Shown here piece after piece: positions 1-9,614 of a DNA stretch of 17,500 bases. A model generated the notes under the pieces. It saw only the letters and a program-made list of their open reading frames with translations, searched no databases and had not been told where the DNA came from. This stretch comes from Glandiceps talaboti. Taxonomy: Eukaryota > Hemichordata > Enteropneusta > Spengelidae. The translations under genes and the position numbers were made by a program. The stretch lies in NCBI RefSeq assembly GCF_964340395.1, contig NC_135561.1, positions 22,070,986 to 22,088,485 on the forward strand, read 5' to 3'. Each line of letters opens with the position of its first letter. Position 1 is the stretch's first letter.

Positions 1-1404
1 GCAGTAAATCAGTGTACTATTACACACTAGCACTTACTTAGCAGTAAAGCAGTGTACTATTACACACTAACACTTACTTAGCAGTAAATCAGTGTACTAT
101 TACACACTAACACTTACTTAGCAGTAAATCAGTGTACTAATACACACTAACACTTACTTAGCAGTAAATCAGTGTACTATTACACACTAACACTTACTTA
201 GCAGTAAATCAGTGTACTAATACACACTAACACTTACTTAGCAGTAAATCAGTGTACTAATACACATTAACACTTACTAAGCAGTTAATCGGTGTACTTA
301 TACACACTAACACTTACTAAGCAGTAAATCAGTGTACTAATACACACTAACACTTACTAAGCAGTAAATCAGTGTACTAATACACACTAACACTTACTTA
401 GCAGTAAATCAGTGTACTAATACACACTAACACTTACTTAGCAGTAAATCAGTGTACTAATACACATTAACACTTACTTAGCAGTAAATCAGTTTACTAA
501 TACACATTAACACTTACTTAGCAGTAAATCAGTGTACTAATACACACTAACACTTACTAAGCAGTAAATCAGTGTACTAATACACACTAACACTTACTAA
601 GCAGTAAATCAGTGTACTAATACACATTAACACTTACTTAGCAGTAAATCAGTGTACTAATACACACTAACACTTACTAAGCAGTAAATCAGTGTACTAA
701 TACACACTAACACTTACTAAGCAGTAAATCAGTGTACTAATACACACTAACACTTACTAAGCAGTAAATCAGTGTACTAATACACACTAACACTTACTTG
801 GCAGTAAATCAGTGTACTAATACACACTAACACTTACTTAGCAGTAAATCAGTGTACTAATACACACTAACACTTACTAAGCAGTAAATCAGTGTACTAA
901 TACACACTAACACTTACTAAGCAGTAAATCAGTGTACTAATACACACTAACACTTACTTGGCAGTAAATCAGTGTACTAATACACACTAACACTTACTTA
1001 GCAGTAAATCAGTGTACTAATACACATTAACACTTACTTAGCAGTAAATCAGTTTACTAATACACATTAACACTTACTTAGCAGTAAATCAGTGTACTAA
1101 TACACACTAACACTTACTAAGCAGTAAATCAGTGTACTAATACACACTAACACTTACTTACTTAGCAGTAAATCAGTGTACTAATACACACTAACACTTA
1201 CTTCGCAGTAAATCAGTGTACTAATACACACTAACACTTACTTAGCAGTAAAACAGTGGACTAATATACACTAACACTTACTTAGCAGTAAATCAGTGTA
1301 CTAATACACACTAACACTTACTTAGCAGTAAATCAGTGTACTAATACACATTAACACTTACTAAGCAGTTAATCAGTGTACTTATACACACTAACACACA
1401 CTAA
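1..1404. repeat. 40-bp minisatellite, about 35 units, truncated at left edge
   Basis: The unit begins GCAGTAAATCAGTGTACTAA and repeats every 40 bp from base 1 to 1120. One unit (1121-1164) is 44 bp because CTTA is duplicated. Regular units then resume at 1165 and run to about 1404, where the last one decays into ACACACTAAGGG. Units are nearly identical and differ at a few diagnostic positions: TACTAT/TACTAA, CACTAA/CATTAA, and a last base or two of TTA, TAA or TTG. Each unit contains a short inverted repeat, GTGTA-CTAA-TACAC. All frames are closed by stops, so no protein is suggested. The true left end lies outside the window. Confidence 0.98.
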
Positions 1405-1431
1405 GGGAGCCTTCAGTAATTACGAGTGGTT

Positions 1432-1568
1432 GGCGGGGGGGGGGGGGATTTAGGGTATGTCTGAGCTGTAAAATGCGACCCTCCCCCTACTCGTTTTTTC
1501 TAAAATGTGACCCCCCCCCCCCCCCCATCCAAAGTTCTAAAATCTGACCCTCCCCCATCTCAAAATGA
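1432..1568. repeat. poly-G and poly-C runs with a recurring TAAAATNNGACCC motif
   Basis: A run of 13 G (1435-1447) is followed by a run of 16 C (1511-1526). Between and after them a short motif of the form TAAAAT-NN-GACCC plus a C-rich tail recurs at 1469, 1501 and 1538, and a shortened CAAAATGACC follows near 1561. Spacing is 32 and 37 bp, so this is a degenerate short tandem repeat whose C tail has run away in one copy. The G and C runs are complementary and could pair across about 60 bp. Run lengths are prone to assembly error. Confidence 0.8.
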
Positions 1569-1908
1569 CCAATTCACTGATAGATGGATGGAAATTATGT
1601 GGACAGATTAAAGGGACAGTAGCTGTAACTTTTGATGATTTTTTCAGCATGTTTTGTTCGATCTGTGTATCAACTACAGTTTTTAGTTTCTTGTTCTACT
1701 CCATAACACACAATGAAACACTCCTGTGTTTGGCAAACGATTGTAAACACAACCTGTATACGTACAAACTAAGTATATATTTGGCCAGTAAACAGTTGTG
1801 AGTATGAGTTACATGGTAAAATGAAAAATCAACTTGACTCGTGATCACTATACTATCCAATGATTAGTAGGTTGAGAAAATCAGCTCTGGTTTGCGAGAA
1901 TGCTTTTA
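1569..1908. other. unique sequence, no supported gene
   Basis: AT-rich unique sequence. An ATG-initiated frame of 78 codons (1565-1801, plus strand) lies here. It has no recognisable domain, no biased codon use and starts inside the degenerate C-rich motif, so I do not call it a gene. No RNA gene, transposon end or regulatory site could be identified. Confidence 0.5.
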
Positions 1909-2549
1909 GTAGGTTTAGACTTCTGTTATAGACTTAAAGTCACTTGGTAGGCTGAGACTTCAGTTATAGACTAAGTCACTTGGTAAGGTTATACTTCAGT
2001 TATAGACTAAGTCACTTGGTAAGTTTAGACTTCAGTTATATACTAAGTCACTTGGTAAGTTTAGACTTCAGTTATAGACTAAGTCACTTGGTAAGTTTAG
2101 ACTTCAGTTATAGACTAAGTCACTTGGTAAGTTTAGACTTCAGTTATAGACTAAGTCACTTGGTAAGGTTATACTTCAGTTATAGACTAAGTCACTTGGT
2201 AGGCTGAGACTTCAGATATAGACTAAGTCAGGTTGGTAGGTTGACAGACTTCGGATATAGACTAAGTCAGGTTGGTAGGTAGAGACTTCAGATATAGACT
2301 AAGTCAGGTTGGTAGGTTGACAGACTTCAGATATAGACTAAGTCAGGTTGGTAGATTGAGAGACTTCAGATATAGACTAAGTCAGGTTGGTAGATTGAGA
2401 GACTTCAGATATAGACTAAGTCAGGTTGGTAGGTTGACAGACTTCAGATATAGACTAAGTCAGGTTGGTAGATTGAGAGACTTCAGATATAGACTAAGTC
2501 ATTTGATAGGTAGAGACTTCAGATTGGTAGGTTAAGACTTCAGAATACG
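1909..2549. repeat. two-part minisatellite: 36-bp units then 39-bp units
   Basis: All units share ACTTCAG, TATAGACTAAGTCA and TTGGTA. The left block (unit starts 1919, 1957, 1993, 2029, 2065, 2101, 2137, 2173) has 36-bp units after a 38-bp first unit, with CAGTTATAG and CACTTGG. The right block (unit starts 2209, 2248, 2285, 2324, 2363, 2402, 2441, 2480) is mostly 39 bp, with CAGATATAG and CAGGTTGG; one unit is 37 bp. The array ends with a 36-bp unit and a 21-bp stub (2516-2549). Because 36 and 39 are multiples of three, both blocks give open frames (1980-2207 and 2272-2535), but these lie in different frames and are artefacts of the period. Confidence 0.97.
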
Positions 2550-2660
2550 ATGTTTTTGTAGAGGACATGTAGCAAATGTGTTTAGGTCATCTCTTGATGA
2601 CAGAGTGGATTCATATTTGTTTGTCACCTCTATACTTGCTAATTAATGTAGTGTTTGTAG

Positions 2661-2802
2661 ACCCAGGTCTACGAATGGCCCAACGAAAGACGAATGCGGC
2701 CTAAAACTCTCTGATATTGATCAATGTGAGTTATTAGATTGGTGCCGGGAATGGATAATATCTGAACTTTATTTATGTCATATTTTAATTTCATATCAAT
2801 AA
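2661..2802 (+). other. exon-like stretch, possible terminal coding exon (unidentified)
   Basis: After a possible acceptor (GTGTTTGTAG ending at 2660, with a CTAAT branch-point-like word about 20 bp before it), one frame stays open from 2662 to a TAA at 2800-2802. That stop overlaps a perfect AATAAA (2798-2803). The translation includes the charged and aromatic segment CELLDWCREWIISELYL, which looks more protein-like than most of the surrounding AT-rich DNA. An alternative donor GTGAGT lies at 2726-2731. No family is recognised and no upstream exon was found, so this is a candidate only. Confidence 0.2.
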
Positions 2803-2803
2803 A

Positions 2804-3590
2804 TGCATAATGTTATTGTACTTACACTGTATGTACAGTTTGGTCTTTGTCATAGCAAACTGAATATAAGATTCGATGACATCATTTTAGGTTCACTCAT
2901 CAGGTCGTAGAGAAACACACATACGTAAAATTATCAAATGCTAAATGGATGTTTTGTGTACTTTTTAGGGCAACAATGAATATAGATGTATGATACCAGG
3001 CGAGTTTTAAAATGTAGATGCAAATAGTGTCCTAAGCTGGCCCATTAACTATCGTGTCCAATATAATATGCATTGTTTTGATCTAAAGAATTAAGAGTAA
3101 TTGCAGGCAACGTTTAGAGTCGCTTCCGATAAATTTAAAATAAGCTGTTCTTGAATTACTATGGCAAACATTCCCACTAAGGGGACATTCCATTAGAATG
3201 ACTGTTAACATTTCATACGGTCAATTTATCTGCTGTATGTGGAATCCATGCAGTCATACTATTACCATTCCAGCGCTGTTATCTAGCCTCAGATTGTTTT
3301 ATAATGCTGTGGCTACAAGTTACGTAGGATACCTAGATGGCTCTATCAACGTCATTAAACTGTCGTTACAATAATGTGTTGTGCTGCACCAGTTCGTTTA
3401 GTACATAGGACAATTAGTTAGTCTAGTTGTCAATTTTAGTCTTTTCATTATATTTTGTGTCAAAATAAGACGAGAGTGCATTGATATTACTGTGTGTAGA
3501 CTAGGGCTGGATTAACGTCACAGTTTTCTCCATGTAGCAACCATCATTGTTGTCTGACTTGCAATGATAGTCATGACTTTATTTACATCT
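2804..3590. other. unique sequence, no supported feature
   Basis: AT-rich single-copy sequence with frequent stops in all six frames. I found no tandem repeat, RNA gene, convincing splice-bordered exon or transposon terminus. Confidence 0.5.
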
Positions 3591-3591
3591 A

Positions 3592-3612
3592 AGACCACTA
3601 ACGAAGTGGTCT
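3592..3612. other. short perfect hairpin
   Basis: AGACCACT (3592-3599) and AGTGGTCT (3605-3612) are perfect inverted repeats around the loop AACGA. The stem is 8 bp. Nothing around it suggests a transposon end or an RNA gene, so it may be chance. Confidence 0.4.
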
Positions 3613-3794
3613 GAGTTTACATGTATAGTACCGTCTTACTAAACCATATATCACGATAACGTCCGATACTCATCACGTGGATGTAGTCACCGCATCACAT
3701 GAATTAATACAAGTTTGAACTCAATGTCCCTAGGCAATATTGATCACCTTTACTTACATCAACTGTCAATTGATACTTTATTCGTACATTTTAA

Positions 3795-3945
3795 TAACGT
3801 TTTCATCCAGTGTATTTTCCGGTCAGCTAGCCATGAAATTCGACAGCTTTATCGTCTACCATGCCGCAATGACTACTTTCAAATGTGCCTGGAGCTGTGG
3901 CAACATCATACCAAAGAATTTAACTACAGAAATATATTGAAAACA
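3795..3945. other. exon-like GC-richer island, frame and strand unresolved
   Basis: This stretch is richer in G and C than its flanks. Two overlapping plus-strand frames are open through it: 3715-3981, and 3740-3942 including its stop. The second has a run of C-ending codons (GCC, TTC, GAC, AGC, ATC, TAC) typical of coding DNA. A possible acceptor TTTTCATCCAG lies just before 3820. On the minus strand there is also an acceptor-like TATTTCTGTAG near 3930. No product is recognised, and the competing readings mean it may be non-coding. Confidence 0.15.
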
Positions 3946-4121
3946 AATTCTTATGGAATACTGAAGTTTAGTATTTGTTGACCATTTCTGTATTTAGATG
4001 AAAAAATCGACACAGTACCAAAGAAGGAGTTGAAATAGTCTTCAAAATTGTCTAAACCTTAATTGTTGTATTAAATTGTTGTACAGTGACTGAAGGACGG
4101 TGCATGTCATGCACTTTCACT

Positions 4122-4780
4122 ATGGACCACTTAGATTTGGCAGGGTTAAAACTTAGTAACTCCGTTACTATGGATCACTTAGATTTGGCAGGGTTAAAAC
4201 TTAGTAACTCCGTTACTATGGACCACTTAGATTTGGCAGGGTTAAAACTTAGTAACTCCGTTACCATGGACCACTTAGATTTGGCAGGGTTAAAACTCAG
4301 TAACTCCGTTACTATGGACCACTTAGATTTGGCAGGGTTAAAACTTAGTAACTCCGTTACTATGGACCACTTAGATTTGGCAGGGTTAAAACTTAGTAAC
4401 TCCGTTACTATGGACCACTTAGATTTGGCAGGGTTAAAACTTAGTAACTCCGTTACTATGGACCACTTAGATTTGGCAGGGTTAAAACTTAAACTCCGTT
4501 ACTATGGACCACTTAGATTTGGCAGGGTTAAAACTTAGTAACTCCGTTACTATGGACCACTTAGATTTGGCAGGGTTAAAACTTAGTAACTCCGTTACTA
4601 TGGACCACTTAGATTTGGCAGGGTTAAAACTTAGTAACTCCGTTACTATGGACCACTTAGATTTGGCAGGGTTAAAACTTAGTAACTCCGTTACTATGGA
4701 CCACTTAGATTTGGCAGGGTTAAAACTTAGTAACTCCGTTACCATGGACCACTTACACATAGACTTGTTAGGGTAAAAAC
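4122..4780. repeat. 48-bp minisatellite, 14 highly uniform units
   Basis: Units start at 4122, 4170, 4218, 4266, 4314, 4362, 4410, 4458, 4504, 4552, 4600, 4648, 4696 and 4744. Each opens with ATGGACCACTTAGATTTGGC and is 48 bp, except the eighth, which has lost 2 bp (46 bp), and the last, which is diverged after ATGGACCACTTA. Across units I see only a handful of single-base changes. Read as protein the unit gives a 16-residue repeat starting MDHLDLAGL, and the minus strand is open too. The 2-bp loss breaks the plus frame, so coding is unlikely. Confidence 0.97.
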
Positions 4781-5451
4781 TACTTGACACATTATCTCCG
4801 GTGATCATCAGAGTCATGTATTGACCTTGTACGTATTTCAACTATTACATCAATCCAGACTAAAACTACTATATTCTTAGTTTTTATCCACAAAGTGACA
4901 TCAATTCTAATTGCTCAGATGTGGTTACCTGTAAATGGAAATGAATGTTAAAACACAATATCAACATATCAATGAGGGGACTTTATATATATATATATGT
5001 CTTTGGGATTTCTTTAATTGTAAAGATAACAAGGTTTATACCTCTTAGCAGAGCATGGGTTAATCACTGCTCCGGCTAACCAGCTATCACACACATCAAA
5101 TATACATCACGATAAAATGGCAATCTATCGTATTCCCGAAGTACGCCATCGTGAAGAGTCACCCACAATATTTTCGAAGATGGTTTCAAGCTTATATTTC
5201 CGTGCTTGGGTGTACGAATGAATTTGGCACATGCGAACAACATCTAGAGGAACCCTTACTGTGACAATGTGGTGGTAATGGTAGTGGCAGGGTAGATGAC
5301 ATCGAAGATCATTTCACATCACGATACTCTCAAATGTGGGATAATTGGTCATACAATAACATATTGAATTGCCAAGTTAGTTTTCCTACTTGTAAATAAT
5401 GTTTATCGAGTAAACACGATATGACTTGTAGATAGCACACCATATGACAAA
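4781..5451. other. unique sequence between two arrays
   Basis: Single-copy sequence containing a short (TA)n run near 4985-4999. A 34-codon ATG frame (5117-5221, plus) reads MAIYRIPEVRHREESP at its start, and a similar-sized minus-strand frame overlaps it. Neither is recognised nor has convincing splice borders. No other feature seen. Confidence 0.45.
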
Positions 5452-6775
5452 TTGTATGTATGGATCTATGTCACCAGTTCTAGTCTAATACCGTGTTGTA
5501 TGTATGGATCTATGTCACCAGTACTAGTCTAATACCGTGTTGTGTGTATGGATCTATGTCACCAGTACTAGTCTAGTACCATGTTGTATGTATGGGTCTA
5601 TGTCACCAGTACTAGTCTAATACCGTGTTGTATGTATGGATCTATGTCACCAGTACTAGTCTAATACCGTGTTGTATGTATGGATCTATGTCACCAGTAC
5701 TAGTCTAGTACCGTGTTGTATGTATGGATCTATGTCACCAGTACTAGTCTAATACCGTGTTGTATGTATGGATCTATGTCACCAGTACTAGTCTAATACC
5801 GTGTTGTGTGTATGGATCTATGTCACCAGTACTAGTCTAGTACCATGTTGTATGTATGGGTCTATGTCACCAGTACTAGTCTAATACCGTGTTGTGTGTA
5901 TGGATCTATGTCACCAGTACTAGTCTAGTACCATGTTGTATGTATGGGTCTACGTCACCAGTACTAGTCTAGTACCGTGTTGTATGTATGGATCTATGTC
6001 ACCAATTCTAGTCTAGTACCATGTTGTATGTATGGATCTATGTCACCAGTACTAGTCTAGTACCATGTTGTATGTATGGGTCTATGTCACCAGTACTAGT
6101 CTAGTACCATGTTGTATGTATGGATCTATGTCACCAGTACTAGTCTAGTACCATGTTGTATGTATGGATCTATGTCACCAGTACTAGTCTAGTACCATGT
6201 TGTATGTATGGGTCTATGTCACCAGTACTAGTCTAGTACCATGTTGTATGTATGTATCTATGTCACCAGTACTAGTCTAGTACCATGTTGTATGTATGGA
6301 TCTATGTCACCAGTACTAGTCTAGTACCATGTTGTATGTATGGGTCTATGTCACCAGTACTAGTCTAGTACCATGTTGTATGTATGGGTCTATGTCACCA
6401 GTACTAGTCTAGTACCATGTTGTATGTATGGATCTATGTCACCAGTACTAGTCTAGTACCATGTTGTATGTATGGGTCTATGTCACCAGTACTAGTCTAG
6501 TACGGTGTTGTATATGTATGGATCTATGTCACCAGTACTAGTCTAGTACCATGTTGTATGTATGTATCTATGTCACCAGTACTAGTCTAGTACCATGTTG
6601 TATGTATGTATCTATGTCACCAGTACTAGTCTAGTACCATGTTGTATGTATGGATCTATGTCACCAGTACTAGTCTAGTACCATGTTGTATGTATGGGTC
6701 TATGTCACCAGTACTAGTCTAGTACCGTGTTGTGTGTATGTATCAATGTCACCAGTACTAGTCTAGTACCATGTT

Positions 6776-6974
6776 GTATGTATGTATGTATGTATGTATG
6801 TATGTATGTATGTATGTATGTATGTATGTATATGTATGTCACAGTACTAGTCTAGTACCATGTTGTATGTATGTATGTATGTATGTATGTATGTATGTAT
6901 GTATGTATGTATGTATGTATGTATGTATGTATGTATGTATGTATGTATGTATGTATGTATGTATGTATGTATGT
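6776..6974. repeat. (TATG)n tracts in two adjacent units
   Basis: Two long TATG runs (6776-6839, with one TATA slip, and 6866-6974) are separated by one remnant of the 44-bp unit in which CACCAGT is shortened to CACAGT. The 109-bp second run is among the longest in the array. Confidence 0.95.
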
Positions 6975-7547
6975 CACCAGTACTAGTCTAGTACCGTGTT
7001 GTATGTATGGGTCTATGTCACCAGTACTAGTCTAGTACCGTGTTGTGTGTATGGATCTATGTCACCAGTACTAGTCTAGTACCATGTTGTATGTATGTAT
7101 GTATGTATGTATGTATGTATGTATGTCACCAGTACTAGTCTAGTACCGTGTTGTATGTATGGATCTATGTCACCAGTACTAGTCTAGTACCATGTTGTAT
7201 GTATGGATCTATGTCACCAGTACTAGTCTAGTACCATGTTGTATGTATGGATCTATGTCACCAGTACTAGTCTAGTACCGTGTTGTATGTATGGATCTAT
7301 GTCACCAGTACTAGTCTAGTACCATGTTGTATGTATGGGTCTACGTCACCAGTACTAGTCTAGTACCGTGTTGTATGTATGTATGTATGTCACCAGTACT
7401 AGTCTAGTACGGTGTTGTATGTATGTATCAATGTCACCAGTACTAGTCTAGTACCATGTTGTATGTATGGGTCTATGTCACCAGTACTAGTCTAGTACCG
7501 TGTTGTATGTATGGATCTATGTCACCAGTACTAGTCTAGTACCATGT

Positions 7548-7882
7548 TGTATGTATGTATGTATGTATGTATGTATGTATGTATGTATGTATGTATGTAT
7601 GTATGTCACCAGTACTAGTCTAGTACCGTGTTGTATGTATGGATCTATGTCACCAGTACTAGTCTAGTACCATGTTGTATGTATGTATGTATGTATGTCA
7701 CCAGTACTAGTCTAGTACCGTGTTGTATGTATGGATCTATGTCACCAGTACTAGTCTAGTACCATGTTGTATGTATGTATGTATGTATGTATGTCACCAG
7801 TACTAGTCTAGTACCGTGTTGTATGTATGGATCTATGTCACCAGTACTAGTCTAGTACCATGTTGTATGTATGTATGTATGT
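7548..7882. repeat. dimeric series alternating (TATG)n units and plain units
   Basis: TATG runs at 7550-7606, 7678-7698, 7770-7794 and 7866-7882 each sit in a unit with CCATGTTG. Each is followed by a plain unit with CCGTGTTG and GGATCTA. The distance from one TATG run end to the next is 92, 96 and 88 bp, so the real repeat here is a two-unit block. Confidence 0.85.
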
Positions 7883-8481
7883 CACCAGTACTAGTCTAGT
7901 ACCGTGTTGTGTGTATGTATCAATGTCACCAGTACTAGTCTAGTACCATGTTGTATGTATGTATATATGTCACCAGTACTAGTCTAGTACCGTGTTGTAT
8001 GTATGGATCTATGTCACCAGTACTAGTCTAGTACCATGTTGTATGTATGGGTCTACGTCACCAGTACTAGTCTAGTACCGTGTTGTATGTATGTATGTAT
8101 GTCACCAGTACTAGTCTAGTACGGTGTTGTATGTATGTATCAATGTCACCAGTACTAGTCTAGTACGGTGTTGTATGTATGTATCAATGTCACCAGTACT
8201 AGTCTAGTACCATGTTATATACATGTATCTATGTCACCAGTACTAGTCTAGTACCATGTTGTATGTATGGATCTATGTCACCAGTACTAGTCTAGTACCA
8301 TGTTGTATGTATGGGTCTATGTTACCAGTACTAGTCTAGTACCATGTTGTATGTATGGATCTATGTCACCAGTACTAGTCTAGTACCATGTTGTATGTAT
8401 GGATCTATGTCACCAGTACTAGTCTAGTACCATGTTGTATGTATGGGTCTATGTTACCAGTACTAGTCTAGTACCATGTTG

Positions 8482-8604
8482 CATGTATGTATGTATGTAT
8501 GTATGTATGTATGTATGTATGTATGTATGTATGTATGTATGTATGTATGTATGTATGTATGTATGTATGTATGTATGTGTATGTATGTGTATGTATGTAT
8601 GTAT
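8482..8604. repeat. longest (TATG)n tract, with TGTG interruptions
   Basis: About 120 bp of TATG repeat begins after a variant GTTGCATG and ends with two TGTG interruptions before a normal ATCTATGTCACC. Interruptions only at the 3' side suggest polar growth of the tract. Confidence 0.93.
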
Positions 8605-9372
8605 CTATGTCACCAGTACTAGTCTAGTACCATGTTGTATGTATGTATCTATGTCACCAGTACTAGTCTAGTACCATGTTGTATGTATGTATCTATGTCA
8701 CCAGTACTAGTCTAGTACCATGTTGTATGTATGGATCTATGTCACCAGTACTAGTCTAGTACCATGTTGTATGTATGTATGTATGTATGTATGTCACCAG
8801 TACTAGTCTAGTACCGTGTTGTATGTATGGATCTATGTCACCAGTACTAGTCTAGTACCGTGTTGTATGTATGTATGTATGTCACCAGTACTAGTCTAGT
8901 ACCATGTTGTATGTATGGATCTATGTCACCAGTACTAGTCTAGTACCGTGTTATATGTATGGATCTATGTCACCAGTACTAGTCTAGTACCATGTTATAT
9001 GTATGGATCTATGTCACCAGTACTAGTCTAGTACCGTGTTGTATGCATGGGTCTATGTCACCAGTACTAGTCTAGTACCATGTTGTATGTATGTATCTAT
9101 GTCACCAGTACTAGTCTAGTACCGTGATCTATGTCACCAGTACTAGTCTAGTACCATGTTGTAAGTATTGATCTATGTCACCAGTACTAGTCTAGTACCA
9201 TGTTGTATGTATGGGTCTACGTCACCAGGATGTGGGATAAGTCGATTGTTCAGAAACAGGTTCTGGAAAGGAATGATGTCCACAGACAACCAAGTACTAT
9301 AAGAACCGCTACTCGTACTTTATTGACATCTAACAAAACTCCTACAGATCACACAGAAATAAGGGTTTGCAT

Positions 9373-9559
9373 AGGTTTTCCTAGTCTTGCTGCTAGACGT
9401 TCGGGCTTTCTTTCGATGCTATAACTATAAGCGAACGAAGTTCGCATGTGAGGGCTTGCCCGAACACTCGGATGTTCCATCCTCGATAGCGTTGTTCGGC
9501 TGTGTGTCGTATTTTATCGGAAGAACATCCGAGGGCTAGCTGATAGACTAAGGTTTTCC
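9373..9559. mobile_element. short inverted-repeat DNA transposon (MITE) with 9-bp target duplication
   Basis: AGGTTTTCC occurs at 9373-9381 and again at 9551-9559. Between them lies 169 bp (9382-9550) whose ends are imperfect inverted repeats: TAGTCTTGCTGCTAG on the left and, read on the minus strand, TAGTCTATCAGCTAG on the right (12 of 15 match). Both copies of the direct repeat are followed by TA, so the duplication could be read as 11 bp. The interior is full of further inverted repeats: GTTCGGGC/GCCCGAAC (9399-9406, 9458-9465), GCGAAC/GTTCGC (9431-9445) and CTCGGATGTTC/GAACATCCGAG (9467-9477, 9523-9533). It encodes no transposase, so it would be non-autonomous. A 9-bp duplication would fit Mutator-like or Merlin-type elements; the superfamily is not settled. 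Confidence 0.72.
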
Positions 9560-9614
9560 TACATTCCATACATATTGGCGCGAATTTGGTATTGACCTTC
9601 TTATGATTGGTCAA
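9393..9614 (-). other. 73-codon minus-strand frame largely inside the MITE
   Basis: This ATG-started frame runs through most of the inverted-repeat element and ends at its left terminus. It contains YRGWNIRVFGQALTC and similar segments. An AATAAA lies on the minus strand just beyond it (TTTATT at 9319-9324). I think the frame is a translation of repeat DNA, which could turn up in many predicted proteins of the same genome. It is recorded because gene predictors are likely to call it. Confidence 0.25.

Larger units (their letters stand above)
5452..9228. repeat. 44-bp minisatellite, about 79 units, with internal (TATG)n expansions
   Basis: The basic unit is 44 bp. It contains CCAGTACTAGTCTAGTACC, then ATGTTG or GTGTTG, then TATGTATGGATCTATGTCA. 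I counted about 79 junctions of the type GTCACC. Each typical unit carries a 15-bp near-perfect palindrome, GTACTAG-T-CTAGTAC. The leftmost units carry CTAATAC instead of CTAGTAC. From about 6776 many units lose GATCTA and gain long TATG runs at the same internal position. The array starts in degenerate sequence near 5452 and stops abruptly at GTCACCAGG (about 9228). Methionine-tyrosine-valine-cysteine open frames inside it are microsatellite translations, not genes. Confidence 0.98.

Noticed and set aside
1-1404. CRISPR-like regular array
   Set aside because: There are no unique spacers between repeats. Whole 40-bp units are tandem and nearly identical, as in a minisatellite.
1565-1801. 78-codon frame starting MTNSLIDGWKLCGQ
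   Set aside because: No domain, no codon bias, no splice or promoter context. It starts in a degenerate C-rich repeat.
1980-2535. Repeat-protein gene with a 12-13-residue unit
   Set aside because: The two open blocks are in different frames because of a 37-bp unit, and the frames exist only because the periods are multiples of three.
6771-8671. Methionine-tyrosine-valine-cysteine open frames
   Set aside because: They translate the (TATG)n runs of the 44-bp array.
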